DNA of 64,000 bases from Isochrysis galbana (GCA_018136815.1 CM030932.1:4153790-4217789), one strand, 5' to 3'; shown: positions 21,315 to 32,290, counted from the stretch's first letter. The notes: generated by a model from the sequence alone, not told the origin. A program made the numbers and translations.

Positions 21315-21480
21315 AACTAACTTTATAGTTGGTTACCATGTAGCGCGCCGGCGCGCCTCTCCTCTCCTTCGGGCCCTCCGCCGAGGGCGGCCCCCCAGTC
21401 TCCATGGCCATGGGGAAGGAGCAGGTGCAGTCATTGGCAAAACGGCTGCATCCAGTATCCTACAGTCAGAGGCCGAGCAA
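21315..21480 (+). repeat. Palindrome plus broken 'MERA' micro-ORF, copy at 21.3 kb
   Basis: Palindrome AACTAACTTTATAGTTGGTT at 21315-21334 is followed by ATG at 21338. The next codon is TAG where other copies have GAG, so the micro-ORF is killed at codon 2, although the downstream sequence (GCGCGCCGGCGCG and CCTTCGGGCC) still matches the family. Confidence 0.7.
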
Positions 21481-21741
21481 GTGAGTGCGACTCGCGTCGC
21501 ATCACACGGCCCGTGACCCCGGCCACAATAGATATGCTGCCCCCCCCCCCCTCCCCATGGGGGACAGCAGTCTGCAGCCCAGCAGACTAGTGGTCGCGTT
21601 CCGTGTAACCCCTTACAGAAAGATTGTCAAAGCAAGGCTGATCTCACTCTTGGAGATTGCCTGCGAGGGCGCGCCGGCAGCTAGCGCGGAATGCGGTTCT
21701 TGCGGGGAGCTCATGGAGCTTTCCTCGTGGATGACTACGGC

Positions 21742-22623
21742 AACTAAGTTTATACTTAGACGCGATGGCGATGGAGCGCGCCGGCGCGGCTCCCCTCTCC
21801 ACCGGGGCCACCCGCCGAGGGCGCCCCCCCAATGCACATGGAGCAGCCGCTGATGAAGCGGCCGCGTCCGCCCACAGAGGCCGAGCAGGTGTGTGCGACT
21901 CCGGTCGCGCCGCACGGCCCGTGGCCCCGGCCACACCACCCTTGGCAGCCATGCTGGCCTCCCTCATGGGGAGCAGCAGGCTGCTGGCAGCTTCCCAACA
22001 AGGCCAGGCCTCAGGAGCCACTCCTCCACTGGGCATGCCTTATGGCAGAGGCCCCTCTCGCCCTGGCAAGGGCCGCGCTGCTCCGGCAGCGCGGCCCACG
22101 GCCGGGTGGCCCTTATGGGCACAACACACACCCCACTGCTGCAAGCAACATACGCTTCAAAGGCACCCCCTCAGACACACTACACCACACGCACAAAACA
22201 CACGCACACGCCCCCCCTGGGGACAACAACAACAACACGCCCCCACCCTATGCCCCCACGCACACAATACTGACCACGGTCATCCCCGCCCACGCCTCAC
22301 AGGACCAAGATTCAGACAATGAAAATGACATCACAGACTCTGACGCCTCCTTCGAACTCTCGTTCCATCAAACCGGAGACATCATCCTCCAAGACACGAC
22401 GGCGTATGCCGCCATCGTCGAGCTACTCCTCGAACTCGAGGGCGTAGACCCCGAGCCAGACTTCTGGGCCCGCTCAGCGAGGGGCCCATGGCACATAGCG
22501 GTCAATGAAGATTGCGCTCAACAATTCCAGGGTGCAAAGAGCGTAGGGCAACTTATCGCCAAGACCTTGCTGAGCGGCTGCAACAGCATGCGAATTCAGG
22601 TAACTCTCGTGCTAGTCGGATGA
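21742..22623 (+). repeat. Palindrome plus 'MERA' element with a downstream ORF
   Basis: Palindrome AACTAAGTTTATACTTAG at 21742-21759 is followed by ATGGCGATGGAGCGC at 21765. Compared with the copy at 49052 there is one extra base in the C/G tract near 21790-21826, which shifts the frame, so the conserved second part (MEQPLMKRPRPPTEAE) is read from an internal ATG at 21838. That frame (from 21832) stays open to 22623 and ends in an acidic region (DQDSDNENDITDSD) and a hydrophobic helix (YAAIVELLLELEGVD). It is probably a decayed mobile-element gene. Confidence 0.5.
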
Positions 22624-23094
22624 CAGAGAGACAGCGCAATCAGCGCATCGCAAGAGACCATGGCCGTGCTACTTCTACTTCTAGAAGGATGGGGAGGGGG
22701 GGGAGGGGGGGGGAAGACCTCTACCGGTGCTCTGCTTGATACCACTTCCACCACCACAGATCTGAGTAGTAATCACATGGGAGGGGGGAGGGAGGGGGGG
22801 AGGGGGTTGTCAGAGCCAGTCGATCCGGGAAGCAGCTACCCTGTGGTCATGTGGATGTGGTGGCTTCTGATTCTGAGGGGGGGGGGAGAGTGAGAGTGAG
22901 AGCAACAGCAATGATGTTGAGGAGGAGGAGGAGGAGGATGCCAGTGGCAGCAGGCACAGCGAGAGCGAGGGGGATGATGATGTTGTTGTGACAGATGTTG
23001 CTGTTGCTGTTGCTGTTGGGGATGCACAGAGGGCTAAGCGCCAGTTGCTAAGCGCAACAGGCAGGAGCAAGAGCAGTTGCCAGCATTGTCAGCC

Positions 23095-23661
23095 ATGCAG
23101 GCCCTGTTGAAGGATGGGGCTGAGAGGCATCGTGAGATGGTAGATGCAGCCATTGCAGTAGATGCATTGCTGCAGGCAGAGCATGTCGCTGCTGCTCGTG
23201 CTACGGCTGAGGCCTCAGAGAGAAAAGCTCGCATTACGCAGCTGCAGGAGGAGCTGGTGCAAGCTAGGGAAGAGGCTCAAAGGGGGCAGACTGAGTTGGA
23301 TCAGAATGGGCAAAAGCTGAAGGACATCTTCCACCAGTTTGAGCAAGCTCATGGTCACCCACCCACGCATGTGCATGAGCTTCCATCCGCCCTGGCCGAG
23401 CAATATGCCGCTCTCAAGAAGCAGCGCACAGAGCTGAAGGGGCGGCAGTCTGGCAGTCTCCACTCGTGCAGCAATTCAAAGACAAGAGAGAGCAACTTCT
23501 TAGTGAGAGAGGCCAAAGGCAGAGTAGGGGATCGATATAATCAGAATGCAGCACACCCAAGAGCGGCCCGTTTGTCATCTCTCATCTCTCATCGGTCTCA
23601 GTTTGTGACTGACTGCTACGATGGGTCCCTATCCAGCCCGTTTTTGAATTTTCCCCCCTAG
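23095..23661 (+). pseudogene. Coiled-coil ORF, probable mobile-element remnant
   Basis: Open frame from ATG 23095 (188 codons) beginning MQALLKDGAERHREM and containing a long Glu/Gln/Ala coiled coil (EKKARITQ-like region at 23220-23300) and HGHPPTHVHELP. Upstream, an acidic VAVAVAVGDAQRAKR stretch in another frame appears to belong to it. The two are separated by a 14-bp tandem duplication near 23033-23055 (GCTAAGCGCCAGTT followed by GCTAAGCGC), which shifts the frame. The family is not identified; association with the repeats at 21.3-22.6 kb suggests a transposon protein. Confidence 0.35.
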
Positions 23662-24437
23662 GGGGCTAGGGTAAAGGTGTTCATGCAAGAGGAGGGTACC
23701 ATTGTGCTTCCCCAGGTATCCATTGAATTCTGTCCAATTTTCATTGTGTGATTCCAATGTCCAATGTTTTGGAACCTTCGCATAGTAGTGAGATATATCC
23801 TCGGCCCATAGCAGCGCTGCATACAGCGCGCGCTGCGCGCGCCGGGACTGAGTGAGTGGCCCGCATTCCCTACCACTACACCACTACCAACGATCGCCCG
23901 CGGATAGGAGAACACCAGATGAAACTCTTCATGCAACCCCAAATCACACCACACACATGCAACTCGCAACTCTCACAGTAACGGTAACAAGCGGGACACT
24001 CAACACTCATATAAATAGTGATGAGCGCGAGAGACAGAGACAGAAACACAATATAATCAAAAGAGTGACGTGGGGAGAACGAAGAGAAAGGGGAATAGAG
24101 AAAAAAAAGAAAAAAACGAGGCCAACGAGAGATTTGCCGTAGGCCGTAGGGGGAATTGTGGGGAACTGTATGTAGCGCTGGTAGATATAGTACTCTAATA
24201 AAAATATAAACAGACGTCAGACGTCAATCAAGCGTTACAGAGATCACTCGAGACTCAAGACTCGAGACTCGGTCGGTGATCAGCTCCGCGGGAACAACCT
24301 CGTCGAGTTTGTGCACCTACTAACGACTAACGCTCAAGAAAATAATCTTAGCTACCCCCCCGGTATCTCTGGGTGCGATTCAAAAGGGGGAAAGCCGACC
24401 ACTGCGAGCGCGAACGAACCGCCGACAGTGAGAGAGA
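23662..24437. other. Intergenic region upstream of the kinesin gene
   Basis: AT-richer than the flanks. It contains paired GACGTCAGACGTCA near 24211-24225 and CTCGAGACTCAAGACTCGAG near 24248-24268. No gene seen; the kinesin promoter is expected here. Confidence 0.4.
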
Positions 24438-27305
24438 ATGTCGGAGTGTGCCCCTCTCCCTTCGCCAAAGGTGAACTCCTCGAGGCGGCGGAAGAGCTCG
24501 AAGGCACGCCGAAGCAACGAGAATACTGCGCCGCCCTCCTCCAACCTGCCCACACCGCCCGTCAACCGGTTTGGCTTCAAGAAGCGTCCAAACGCCTCGA
24601 TCACACAGACGCTCTCTGCGCAGGAGGAAGAGCCAGGCGCGGAAACGGCGCTGAGTGCGCCAGTCGAGCTGGTCTCGCTTTTACAAGGTAGTCTCGGCGA
24701 TTTAGACGCTTACGCGGCCATCATTCGCACTCGCCCCGTAGCGAACCAGTATGACTTCAAGGCAAGGATCAGTGAGATGACTGACATGCACAAGCAGACC
24801 AAGGAGGCGCTGAAAGATCTTGTCAGGCGGAGCCGTGGTATTCCCTCGCTGCTGGCCACGGTGCAGGAGGAAATAAACACGCGCATTGAGGCCATGGCAC
24901 ACGACCTCGGCGCGACACGCGCGACGTACAACCACTGCAGGCGCGAACTGGACGCAGCACGCCAACGAGGCGATGAGCTGGCACTTACCTCGCAACAGCT
25001 GCAGAGTGATCTCGAGCAGACGAAGGTTACGATGGACGAGGTCCAGCAGCAACTTACTCATGAGACATCTCGCGCAGATATCGCTGAAATCAACCTCAGT
25101 AAATGTCAGAAGGATCTGGAGGAAGCTAGTGCGCTTGCGGCGGAAAACAAGAAGTCACATGATGAGGCCAACGAGAAGGCGCTTGAGTTGAGCCGCAAGC
25201 TGAAGGAGAGCGACGAGGCACGAGCCAATGAGACGGCGGCGTTGCAGGCTGAGCTGTCGAAGGTCTCGCAAACTTCTGAGACGACTAAGAAGAACCTGAC
25301 TGAAGCTTTGGAGGAGAGCCGTGCTCGTGTGACCGAGTTGGAGACAGCATTTTCCAAGCTATCCGCAGAGCACGAGGAGATGGGTGGCCAATATGATACC
25401 CTTAAAGTCTCCCATGCTGCCACGGTCCAATCGTTGGCTGAGAAGGAGAGCACGCTTGCGCGTCTGCAAATAGAACTCGAAACCGCCAACGTACAGCTTG
25501 AGAAGAAGGACGCCGATCTCCGGGCAAGCATCCAATCTGTCATGCAGATTCAAAAGGATAACACAGAGCAAGCACAGAGCGAACGCCAACGTTTTGAGAA
25601 ATTGGAGGCAGAGATGCGCGAGCTGCGCGATGCTCAGCAGCAGCTGCAACTAGAGAAACAGAGCGCAATGCTTGAGGGCGAGCGTTTGCAGACGGAGATT
25701 GCAACGCTCAACGCTCGCGTGCAGGAAGCATCGTCCGCCCTCCAGCGCATGGAGAGCGAGCGAGACGTCCAACTTGCTCGTGTAGCAGAGCAGAATGCCG
25801 CATTGTCGGTCGAGCGGTCCGAGCTTCAGAAGCTCAACGTCGACCTATCGAAGCTACGCGAAGATCTCTCGGCTGAGCGCGCCTCGCATAAGAGCATGGC
25901 GGATCAGGTCGAGAAGCTGACGGGTGAGAAGCACATCCTTGAGGTCGAGTACCGCAGCTACAAGGAGCACCACGGTACCAGCAACGCACAACAAATGGAG
26001 GCGATCACGGAACTCAAGCTTACCGTCGATAAATTGTCAAAGCAAGTCGAGCACAAGCAGGCTGAGCTCGGCACCCAAGAGGTCAACGTTGCGCAGCAGT
26101 CCGCCTTCATTCAGTCGCTACAGGCCAAGCTGCTAGAGGCGGAGACCACAAGGCGCGCCCTACACAACGCCGTACAAGAACTCAAGGGCAATATTCGCGT
26201 CTTCTGTCGGATGCGGCCGCCGCCGGAGGGCAATGCTATCGCGCTGACTGCCGCCGAGAACCAGCTCAGCTTGGCACACAATTCAGAGACCTACACCTTT
26301 TCCTTCGATAAAGTGTTCCGGCCGGATGCCACACAAGAGAAGCTCTTCGAGGAGGTTGATGGCCTTGTCCAATCTGCGCTCGATGGGTACAAAGTGTGCA
26401 TTTTCGCTTATGGACAGACCGGATCCGGCAAGACACACACGATGCAGGGTGGCAGCGACTCACAGAGCTGGGGTCTAATTCCGCGCTCGTTGAGTAAGAT
26501 TCTTCGTGAGTCCGAGGCTATGCGAAAGGACGGGTGGGAGTGGGCGTTGAGTGCGTCCTTCCTCGAGGTCTACAATGAGCAGCTACGTGATCTCCTTGCC
26601 AATGACGGTGGATCCACGGCGCCACTGTCGATCAAGCACGACGAGGATTGGGGAACGATTGTGACGAATGTCAACGAATTCCGGGTAGACTCGATGGAGC
26701 AGATCAACTTGCTTATGGCCAGGGCAGCTAAGCAGCGGGCCGTCGGCTTTACGGACATGAATGCAGCCTCATCACGCTCCCATTCCGTGTTCGCCCTGTA
26801 TCTTAAGGGTGTAAATGAGAGTCAAGGCTCAGTTCTACATGGTGCCCTTCATCTGGTTGATCTTGCTGGATCTGAGCGCCTCGATCGATCGGGGGCCACA
26901 GGTGATCGCCTCAAGGAAACGCAGAGCATCAACAAATCGTTGTCTAGCCTTGCCGATGTCTTTGCGGCCAAGGCTAGCAAGCAGGCTCACGTACCCTTCA
27001 GAAACTCCAAGTTGACTTTTCTTATGGAGCCGTGCCTCTCCGGCCAAGGCAAGACTTTGATGGTTGTAAATGTCGGGCCGGAGGACACCAACTCGCACGA
27101 AACGCTGTGCTCCTTGCGTTTCGCTAGCCAAGTTAGTCAATGTGACACTGGCGGAAAGCCCAAGCGAAGCGCCAAGGCGGTGGGTGGAGGGGCGGGCACG
27201 GTGAAGATGGGCAGCAGCAAGTCGACCTTGAGTGGGATCACGAAGTCTAGCATTCGGCCACAGACAGCTGGGGCTTCGCTGGGCTCGGTGCGACGAGCAA
27301 AGTGA
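24438..27305 (+). CDS. Kinesin-14 family, C-terminal motor
   Basis: Intronless 955-aa protein. The N-terminal 110 residues are basic and Ser/Pro-rich (SSRRRKSSKARRS, then VNRFGFKKRP), as expected for the microtubule-binding tail. Residues of about 120-580 form a long coiled-coil stalk. The conserved neck-motor junction ELKGNIRVFCRMRPP begins at residue 582, so the motor is C-terminal, which defines kinesin-14. Motor motifs are intact: P-loop GQTGSGKT (659-666), switch I SSRSH (778-782), switch II DLAGSE (808-813) and NKSLSSL. Kinesin-14 motors walk to the microtubule minus end and work in spindle assembly and organelle transport. A Ser/Lys-rich tail follows the motor. The chosen ATG is the first in the frame and lies just after a stop-rich region. 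Confidence 0.95.
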   Translation: MSECAPLPSPKVNSSRRRKSSKARRSNENTAPPSSNLPTPPVNRFGFKKRPNASITQTLSAQEEEPGAETALSAPVELVSLLQGSLGDLDAYAAIIRTRPVANQYDFKARISEMTDMHKQTKEALKDLVRRSRGIPSLLATVQEEINTRIEAMAHDLGATRATYNHCRRELDAARQRGDELALTSQQLQSDLEQTKVTMDEVQQQLTHETSRADIAEINLSKCQKDLEEASALAAENKKSHDEANEKALELSRKLKESDEARANETAALQAELSKVSQTSETTKKNLTEALEESRARVTELETAFSKLSAEHEEMGGQYDTLKVSHAATVQSLAEKESTLARLQIELETANVQLEKKDADLRASIQSVMQIQKDNTEQAQSERQRFEKLEAEMRELRDAQQQLQLEKQSAMLEGERLQTEIATLNARVQEASSALQRMESERDVQLARVAEQNAALSVERSELQKLNVDLSKLREDLSAERASHKSMADQVEKLTGEKHILEVEYRSYKEHHGTSNAQQMEAITELKLTVDKLSKQVEHKQAELGTQEVNVAQQSAFIQSLQAKLLEAETTRRALHNAVQELKGNIRVFCRMRPPPEGNAIALTAAENQLSLAHNSETYTFSFDKVFRPDATQEKLFEEVDGLVQSALDGYKVCIFAYGQTGSGKTHTMQGGSDSQSWGLIPRSLSKILRESEAMRKDGWEWALSASFLEVYNEQLRDLLANDGGSTAPLSIKHDEDWGTIVTNVNEFRVDSMEQINLLMARAAKQRAVGFTDMNAASSRSHSVFALYLKGVNESQGSVLHGALHLVDLAGSERLDRSGATGDRLKETQSINKSLSSLADVFAAKASKQAHVPFRNSKLTFLMEPCLSGQGKTLMVVNVGPEDTNSHETLCSLRFASQVSQCDTGGKPKRSAKAVGGGAGTVKMGSSKSTLSGITKSSIRPQTAGASLGSVRRAK

Positions 27306-27643
27306 TGAGCTTTACGCGGAATATGTTTCGATTGCGATGTCGCGATTATTATCTCGGATTTGCCTCGTTCGGGTGGGCTCGCGCAAGGCTCGCTGAATGC
27401 GCTCGATCAGTGTGCATGATGTGGCATCACACGATGTACAGTGACCGTGTAGACGACTTCAACCTTTTGGTGAATGCCACCCCCGACCTGTTCGCGTACC
27501 TGCTACCGCTTTGTGAGCACGAATAGTGCGGGCGATGAAGAAGATTCATTCTCCTGTGCTCTTTTGGCTGCGAGAGTCGAGACGGTGATCGCGTGAGTGA
27601 TGTGCATGAGAATGGATAGGATATATATATATATGTAAAAATC

Positions 27644-28551
27644 TTATTAAAAATCCCCGCAACTAAGTTTATACTTAGTTCGCCCATGGGGGGCCACGAG
27701 CCCCCCTCTCTCTCTACTCCTCCCCTGCCATGGGGGAGGAACCACCCACTCTCCTGGCACGCCTGATGGCCTGTCAGGAGCGCACTGCCATGCTGACCCA
27801 TCTCTCTCCCCACAGGCCCGCCTGACTCGCCCGCCCTGGCCTGTCGTGGCCAGCCCATCCCTCTGACCAGCCCCTCCTCCCCCTGGGCCCCCCTGTTCAG
27901 GACCCCCCAGCCAGCTCCAGTCGACCCGCAGGGGCTCGGAGCGCCAGCGAGGGAGAGGCAGCAGGGGCCAGGGCCATGCCCCAGCCTCACCTGCCCCCTG
28001 AGCTGTGCTCCCAGGCCCCTGCAGGCCACCTGGGGACCTGAAGAGGGGCCGCAGGCGCGCGCCATGGGCCCCCGCCGCAGGGAAGAGAGGAGGAAAAGGG
28101 AAGAGGGAGGGGAGGGGGGAGCGGCAGCTCTCCCCTCCGGCAGATACGTGTCTTCTCGCCCCGTTTGGGTAAGAGAAGACGGGGGCGCCAGAGCCAGGAG
28201 GGAAGGGCCGCGGCTCGCCGCGGCCACTCGCTCTAGCGAGGGAGATTAGCGCTTCTGGGCTCCTATCTCACGAGTGCCCCCCCCCCCTGCGTTGCTTTTA
28301 CCCGAAAGGGGTTTTCCCCCAGCGTGGACTCGAGGAGAGGACGCGCTGGGGTGCGCGGGGTCGGTGCATGCACTGGGGGGAGGACAAATATCGAGGGGAG
28401 GGGGCAGTGCCCCACCCCCCGGTATCACTCGGACACCTGGCCCGTCAGGCATGGCGGGATTCCGGGACGGAAAAGTTATGTCCAATTAGCTAGTGGGGTT
28501 GGCTAGGATATAACATTGATTATTATTTTATATTTTATTAAAAATCCCCGC
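27644..28551 (+). mobile_element. Retroposon-like element bounded by a 17-bp direct repeat
   Basis: A unit of about 870 bp begins with the perfect palindrome AACTAAGTTTATACTTAGTT (27661-27680) and ends in an AT-rich, A-tail-like stretch. The 17-bp sequence TTATTAAAAATCCCCGC lies immediately before it (27644-27660) and again at its end (28535-28551), as expected for a target-site duplication made by retroposition. A diverged copy lies inverted at 48140-49027, with very similar sequence throughout. It holds no recognisable protein domain. A 26-codon ORF starts at 27686, six bases after the palindrome. Confidence 0.65.
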
Positions 28552-28730
28552 TACGTGTGCGGCGTAAGGCAGCGTGCTCGTGTCCATCCCTACTACCCAA
28601 CCTTAACCACCTTCAACCCCATTCCCCAGTTCTCTCTTTAGCGGAGATAATGGCCTCGGGGTGGCCGTGCGCGCTGCTTCAGCCAGGAGTTGGAGCGAAG
28701 GGGAAGGGGGTTGGGAGACTCTGGATTCCT
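28535..28730 (+). repeat. Dispersed repeat 'TTAAAAATCCCCGCTAC', copy 1
   Basis: About 190 bp beginning TTAAAAATCCCCGCTACGTG and including CTACCCAACCTTAACC and CAGGAGTTGGAG. It recurs in the same orientation at 32103-32290. The 27.6-kb retroposon appears to have landed at its left edge. Confidence 0.75.
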
Positions 28731-29565
28731 CGTCACTTTGACTAATCTTATTTTCACCGTTACCGTTACCGTTGTAGCTAGATTCCTACCATGCTATCCT
28801 CAATCCTCCGGAGCTTTCCCACTGGATCTCCGGTCGTTTTAAGTGATGTTACGTGTATGTCGAACCCGGTTGTCAAACCTATCGTCAGGTGTCATGTCCA
28901 TGGGGCCTTACACAACCTGACGTCCTAGTTGTCACGTCAGGCCTGACTGACGTCACTGTCGTCAGGTAGGTGTCAGGTCCGTTGAATCTGACGGTGACCG
29001 TCAGACGTCTCGTCATATGGCGGACCGATCTACGATTAAAAATTAAGAAAGGAATATAAAAAAGGTACAAGTTGTCAAAAAAAAGTGACTGGTGCCCGGG
29101 ATGACCTTTCCGCGTGATGGCGTCCGGGGGGATTCGACGAGGATCGTCCTGCCCGGCGCCGTGGTGCAGAGCGGACGGCCGTTGCCTTCGCCGCACGACC
29201 CCCACAGCCGTAGAAGTAAGAGCTGAGGGGTGCTTGGAGTGATTCGATGTGGTAAAGTGTCCTTCCCACCCTTGAACTGGTGAATGCTTGCGGATCTGGT
29301 ATCGGCCACCACTGAAGAATTTGTGTAGACTGACCATATTGTCCAGGTCCCACCAGTTGTGGGAACGTGTGGCCCGCTCGGCAGCCACAAATTCGAAGGA
29401 AAGATTTTCATCGAATGCGTCGAGTCCATTCGATGATGTGTTGCACCCTTGAGCGTCGACGCGCGCGCTGGTGTCATGGAGATTGCGGTGACCTCTCGGC
29501 GGGGGTACCACGTTAGAACTTATAGCGTCGTATGACATCTTGTTAGCTAGCATTCCTAGCCACAT
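28731..29565. other. Intergenic DNA with a TGACGTCAG-rich cluster
   Basis: Between about 28885 and 29010 there are many CCTGACG, TGACGTCA and GTCAGG words in both orientations. A minus-strand open frame (29604-28885) overlaps this cluster and a dispersed repeat, so I do not call it a gene. Confidence 0.45.
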
Positions 29566-29680
29566 ACACCGGACGAGCCATGCGCCAACCGCGCACACCC
29601 CCATCGCGGGGTAGGGGCTCCGTTGCCGTCGAAGGGCTACGGTCCCGCAGCACTAAGGTTATACTAACACAACAATAAAA
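29566..29680. repeat. Dispersed repeat 'GGACGAGCCATGCGCCAACC', copy 1
   Basis: About 110 bp including GGACGAGCCATGCGCCAACC and GGGGCTCCGTTGCCG, recurring in the same orientation at 42366-42480. Copy 1 lies 80 bp upstream of the glycosyltransferase start. Confidence 0.75.
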
Positions 29681-29762
29681 CTCTGACGCCCTCACTCCTC
29701 TCCATTCTGTCCTGTCCTGTATTTACTTTCTAAGCCTTGTGAGGTGTAGTGGTGCCGATGCG

Positions 29763-31507
29763 ATGGCGGCGGCGCTGCGCGACTTCACCGGTGCTCCGGT
29801 GTCTCCCAACTCGACGCTGGGGCGACTGTGCGGCGCGGCTGTGGAGCGAAGACTGACTCGAACGTCGATACTCCCTGAACTCTACCTCGACCCGCTCTCG
29901 CCCCTCCCGCTTGCCGACAAGGCGCTGCCGAGGCCTGCAGTCAGCTTCATCTACTTCACCCTCGCCTCTCGCCCTTACGCTCACCAGACAATTCGACGAA
30001 ACGTGCGTGCGCTGCAGCGACCGGGGGCGCTTGATGAGCGAGGGTCCAACCAGACCAACCTATTCCTCGTCCATCTCGACGCAAAGATGAAAGAGGGCGC
30101 CGCTGAAGCGGTGCGCAGTGCTGTGCGAGACCGGCCTGACGTCTACTTCCTACACAGGAGAAGACACGTGATGTGGGCGGGCTGGAGCATGATGCTCGTG
30201 GTACTCGACGTGACGAGCTCGATCCTTCAACGTAAGCTCGGCTTTGAGTACCTCATCACACTCGGCGACGCCGATCTCACGATGCGTGTTGATGGCGAGA
30301 TACGCGGCTTTTTCGACCGTTTCCCGGGTCGCTCGATCATGAGCATCGTGCAGAAGAAGCAAGACCCACGGCGCTACGCGGTGCATGCTTCTTATCGTAC
30401 ACACTGTTGGGTGAGCCTAAGCTCTGTGCCCGGATTCGCGGCTCACTGCTCTGGGGAAGGCCGCGTGTCTCTGCGCCTCGACCGCACATACGCTGACAGA
30501 CATTGCCTCTGACTTCAGATTGAGTGTGATGAGGGCAGCGCATTTGTGGTCTCCAACCCCGACGGCAGCCTGCCCACCTCCGAGAGCGTCCTTGGCAAAA
30601 GCAAGTGTTGCTGGTCACGCTCCGCGCCCATTCTATACTCTCAGCTCAATCTGCAATGCCGGAATAGTCAGGTCCCGAGTGTCTTCCATGGTTCCCAGTG
30701 GGCATCCATGCATCACTCGCTCGTGCGGCACTTTGTGGAGCACCCGACAGCTCGCAGGATCACCAGCGCGATGGAGAACACGCTGCTGCCCGACGAGGCA
30801 CTCCTACAGACCATTACTGTGAATTCGCCCCTCAGATCAACGATCATCCCCGCGCATCTGCGCTTCATTGAATGGTGGGTGCCTTGCATGAGCAACATCT
30901 ACACATACACCCACTGTCCGCACATAGCTTGTGCTTCTCTAGCCCGTCTCCTTACACGCGCAGGCCGCAAAGACATGGCGACGCGAATAAGTACTGGGCA
31001 AGTGTTGGGCCTCAGTTCCACGGTGGTCCCATGGTCCTTAACGTCACGTGGGTCCAAAAGGCGTTCCGAGCGCCCGTCATGTTTGCCCGCAAGTTCGATC
31101 CGGTACTCTATCCTGACGCAATGGCTGCATGGGATCGGTGGATGGCAGGAAAGCTCATCAGCCAGAGCACCGCCAGTGGACAAGCCCAACTCGCCGAAAA
31201 CCTCTTGGAGGCCGACCCTCACCTTTTCCGAGGAATCCCACCGCCAACTGAGTATGAGAACGACGACCCACTGCCACCAGAGTTGGACTTCTCAATCGAG
31301 GCGGCGAGGAAAGTCGAGGCCGCGCAGAGCCGCTGGCGCGAGTTGGCGAACAAGGAAGCGGAGGTGGAGGGATACCTGAGACATCCTGTGTTGTGCACAT
31401 TGATCGTCGTGATATTGGGCGGGTCATACTACTTCTGCTGTCGCCCGAGAAGAAAGTCCAGGATTGTTCGTATCGTCGAAAAGCATCACGGGACCAAATT
31501 GGTCTAA
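29763..31507 (+). CDS. GT14-type glycosyltransferase (core-2/xylosyltransferase family)
   Basis: Three exons, 29763-30410, 30519-30874 and 30964-31507, with agreeing phases give 515 aa. The donors are GTGAGC and GTGGGT. The domain pattern is that of family GT14 (Branch): VSFIYFTLASRP at the start of the fold, NLFLVHLDAK, HVMWAGWSMM, then FEYLITLGDADL, then RSIMSIVQKK. Later come SQWASMHHSLVRHF, then LLPDEALLQTI and MFARKFDP near the end. Such enzymes add GlcNAc or xylose in the Golgi. Unusually there is no N-terminal membrane anchor in the visible first exon, and the only TM helix is C-terminal (LCTLIVVILGGSYYFCC followed by RPRRKSR). An upstream exon with a signal anchor could be missing. 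Confidence 0.8.
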
Positions 31508-32102
31508 TGAGACATAAGTTGTGCGTATGGGGATGGGGATGTGCATGTGTAGGCATGTTGTTCTCACTGTGCTTGACCCGGGAGTCGAACCTGCCTTTCT
31601 AGCTTGCGGTGTGCACGGTCAGCTCTCTTTGTCTTGTAGCGTATGTATGTGCTGAGGTGGGAGCGTGCCATGAAGCTTTGTTGGAAGCCATGCCTTGTGT
31701 AGTTGGCTTGTGAGAAGGTGCAGCTTGAAGTTCGGGTTCTTGACGCACTAGCACTCATGGTAAAGGTATCCACCATGGTGGGAGCGGCACAGCTGTCGCA
31801 GACTAGCGCGTCGTAGAGGTGTGTGTATTGCTATGAGCGTGCCTCGTCTCATCGTTGAGGGTTGTTGTTGTTGTGGCCTTGCGACCGCTTGAGAGTGGGA
31901 GGCGTACTGCACGTACCACTCTTCTATCTTGGGCCCTATCTTCTGAATGTGCATCTTGAGCTCGGTGTCTTCCGATCAGCGCCTGTATTTGTGCGTTGGG
32001 GCTAGGGCCGAGGGCCGCTGGGGGGAGCTTGTCTGTGCAGACTGTTCAGTGTTTTACTACAACCCCAGACCCTGGCCCGTGTTGGGGGGTGTAAAAAAAA
32101 AA
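31508..32102. other. Intergenic, no gene seen
   Basis: Short open frames on the minus strand (31564-31776 and 31748-31954) have no recognisable domain. A run of ten A at about 32094-32103 precedes a dispersed repeat. GGAGTCGAACC at 31581 resembles a tRNA T-arm in reverse, but no cloverleaf folds around it. Confidence 0.4.
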
Positions 32103-32290
32103 CCTTCTTAAAAATCACCGCTACACGTGCGGCGTGGGGCAGTGTGCTTGTGGACCTCCCTTCTACCCAACCTTAACCCCTAACAACCCCCTCCCCCTTC
32201 CCCAGTTCCCTCTTTAGTGGAGAGCCGGTTCAGGGGAGGCCGCGCGCACTGCCTCGGCCAGGAGTTGGAGTGGAGGGGGCGGGAGACTGT
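32103..32290 (+). repeat. Dispersed repeat 'TTAAAAATCACCGCTAC', copy 2
   Basis: Second copy of the repeat at 28535-28730, sharing CTACCCAACCTTAACC, TTCCCCAGTT and CAGGAGTTGGAG. Confidence 0.75.

Noticed and set aside
28885..29604. 239-codon minus-strand ORF
   Set aside because: It starts inside a dispersed repeat and ends in a TGACGTCAG cluster; no domain, no splice structure, and unlikely composition.
31575..31600. GGTTCGACTCCC on the minus strand as part of a tRNA
   Set aside because: The would-be T-stem does not pair and no cloverleaf could be drawn.
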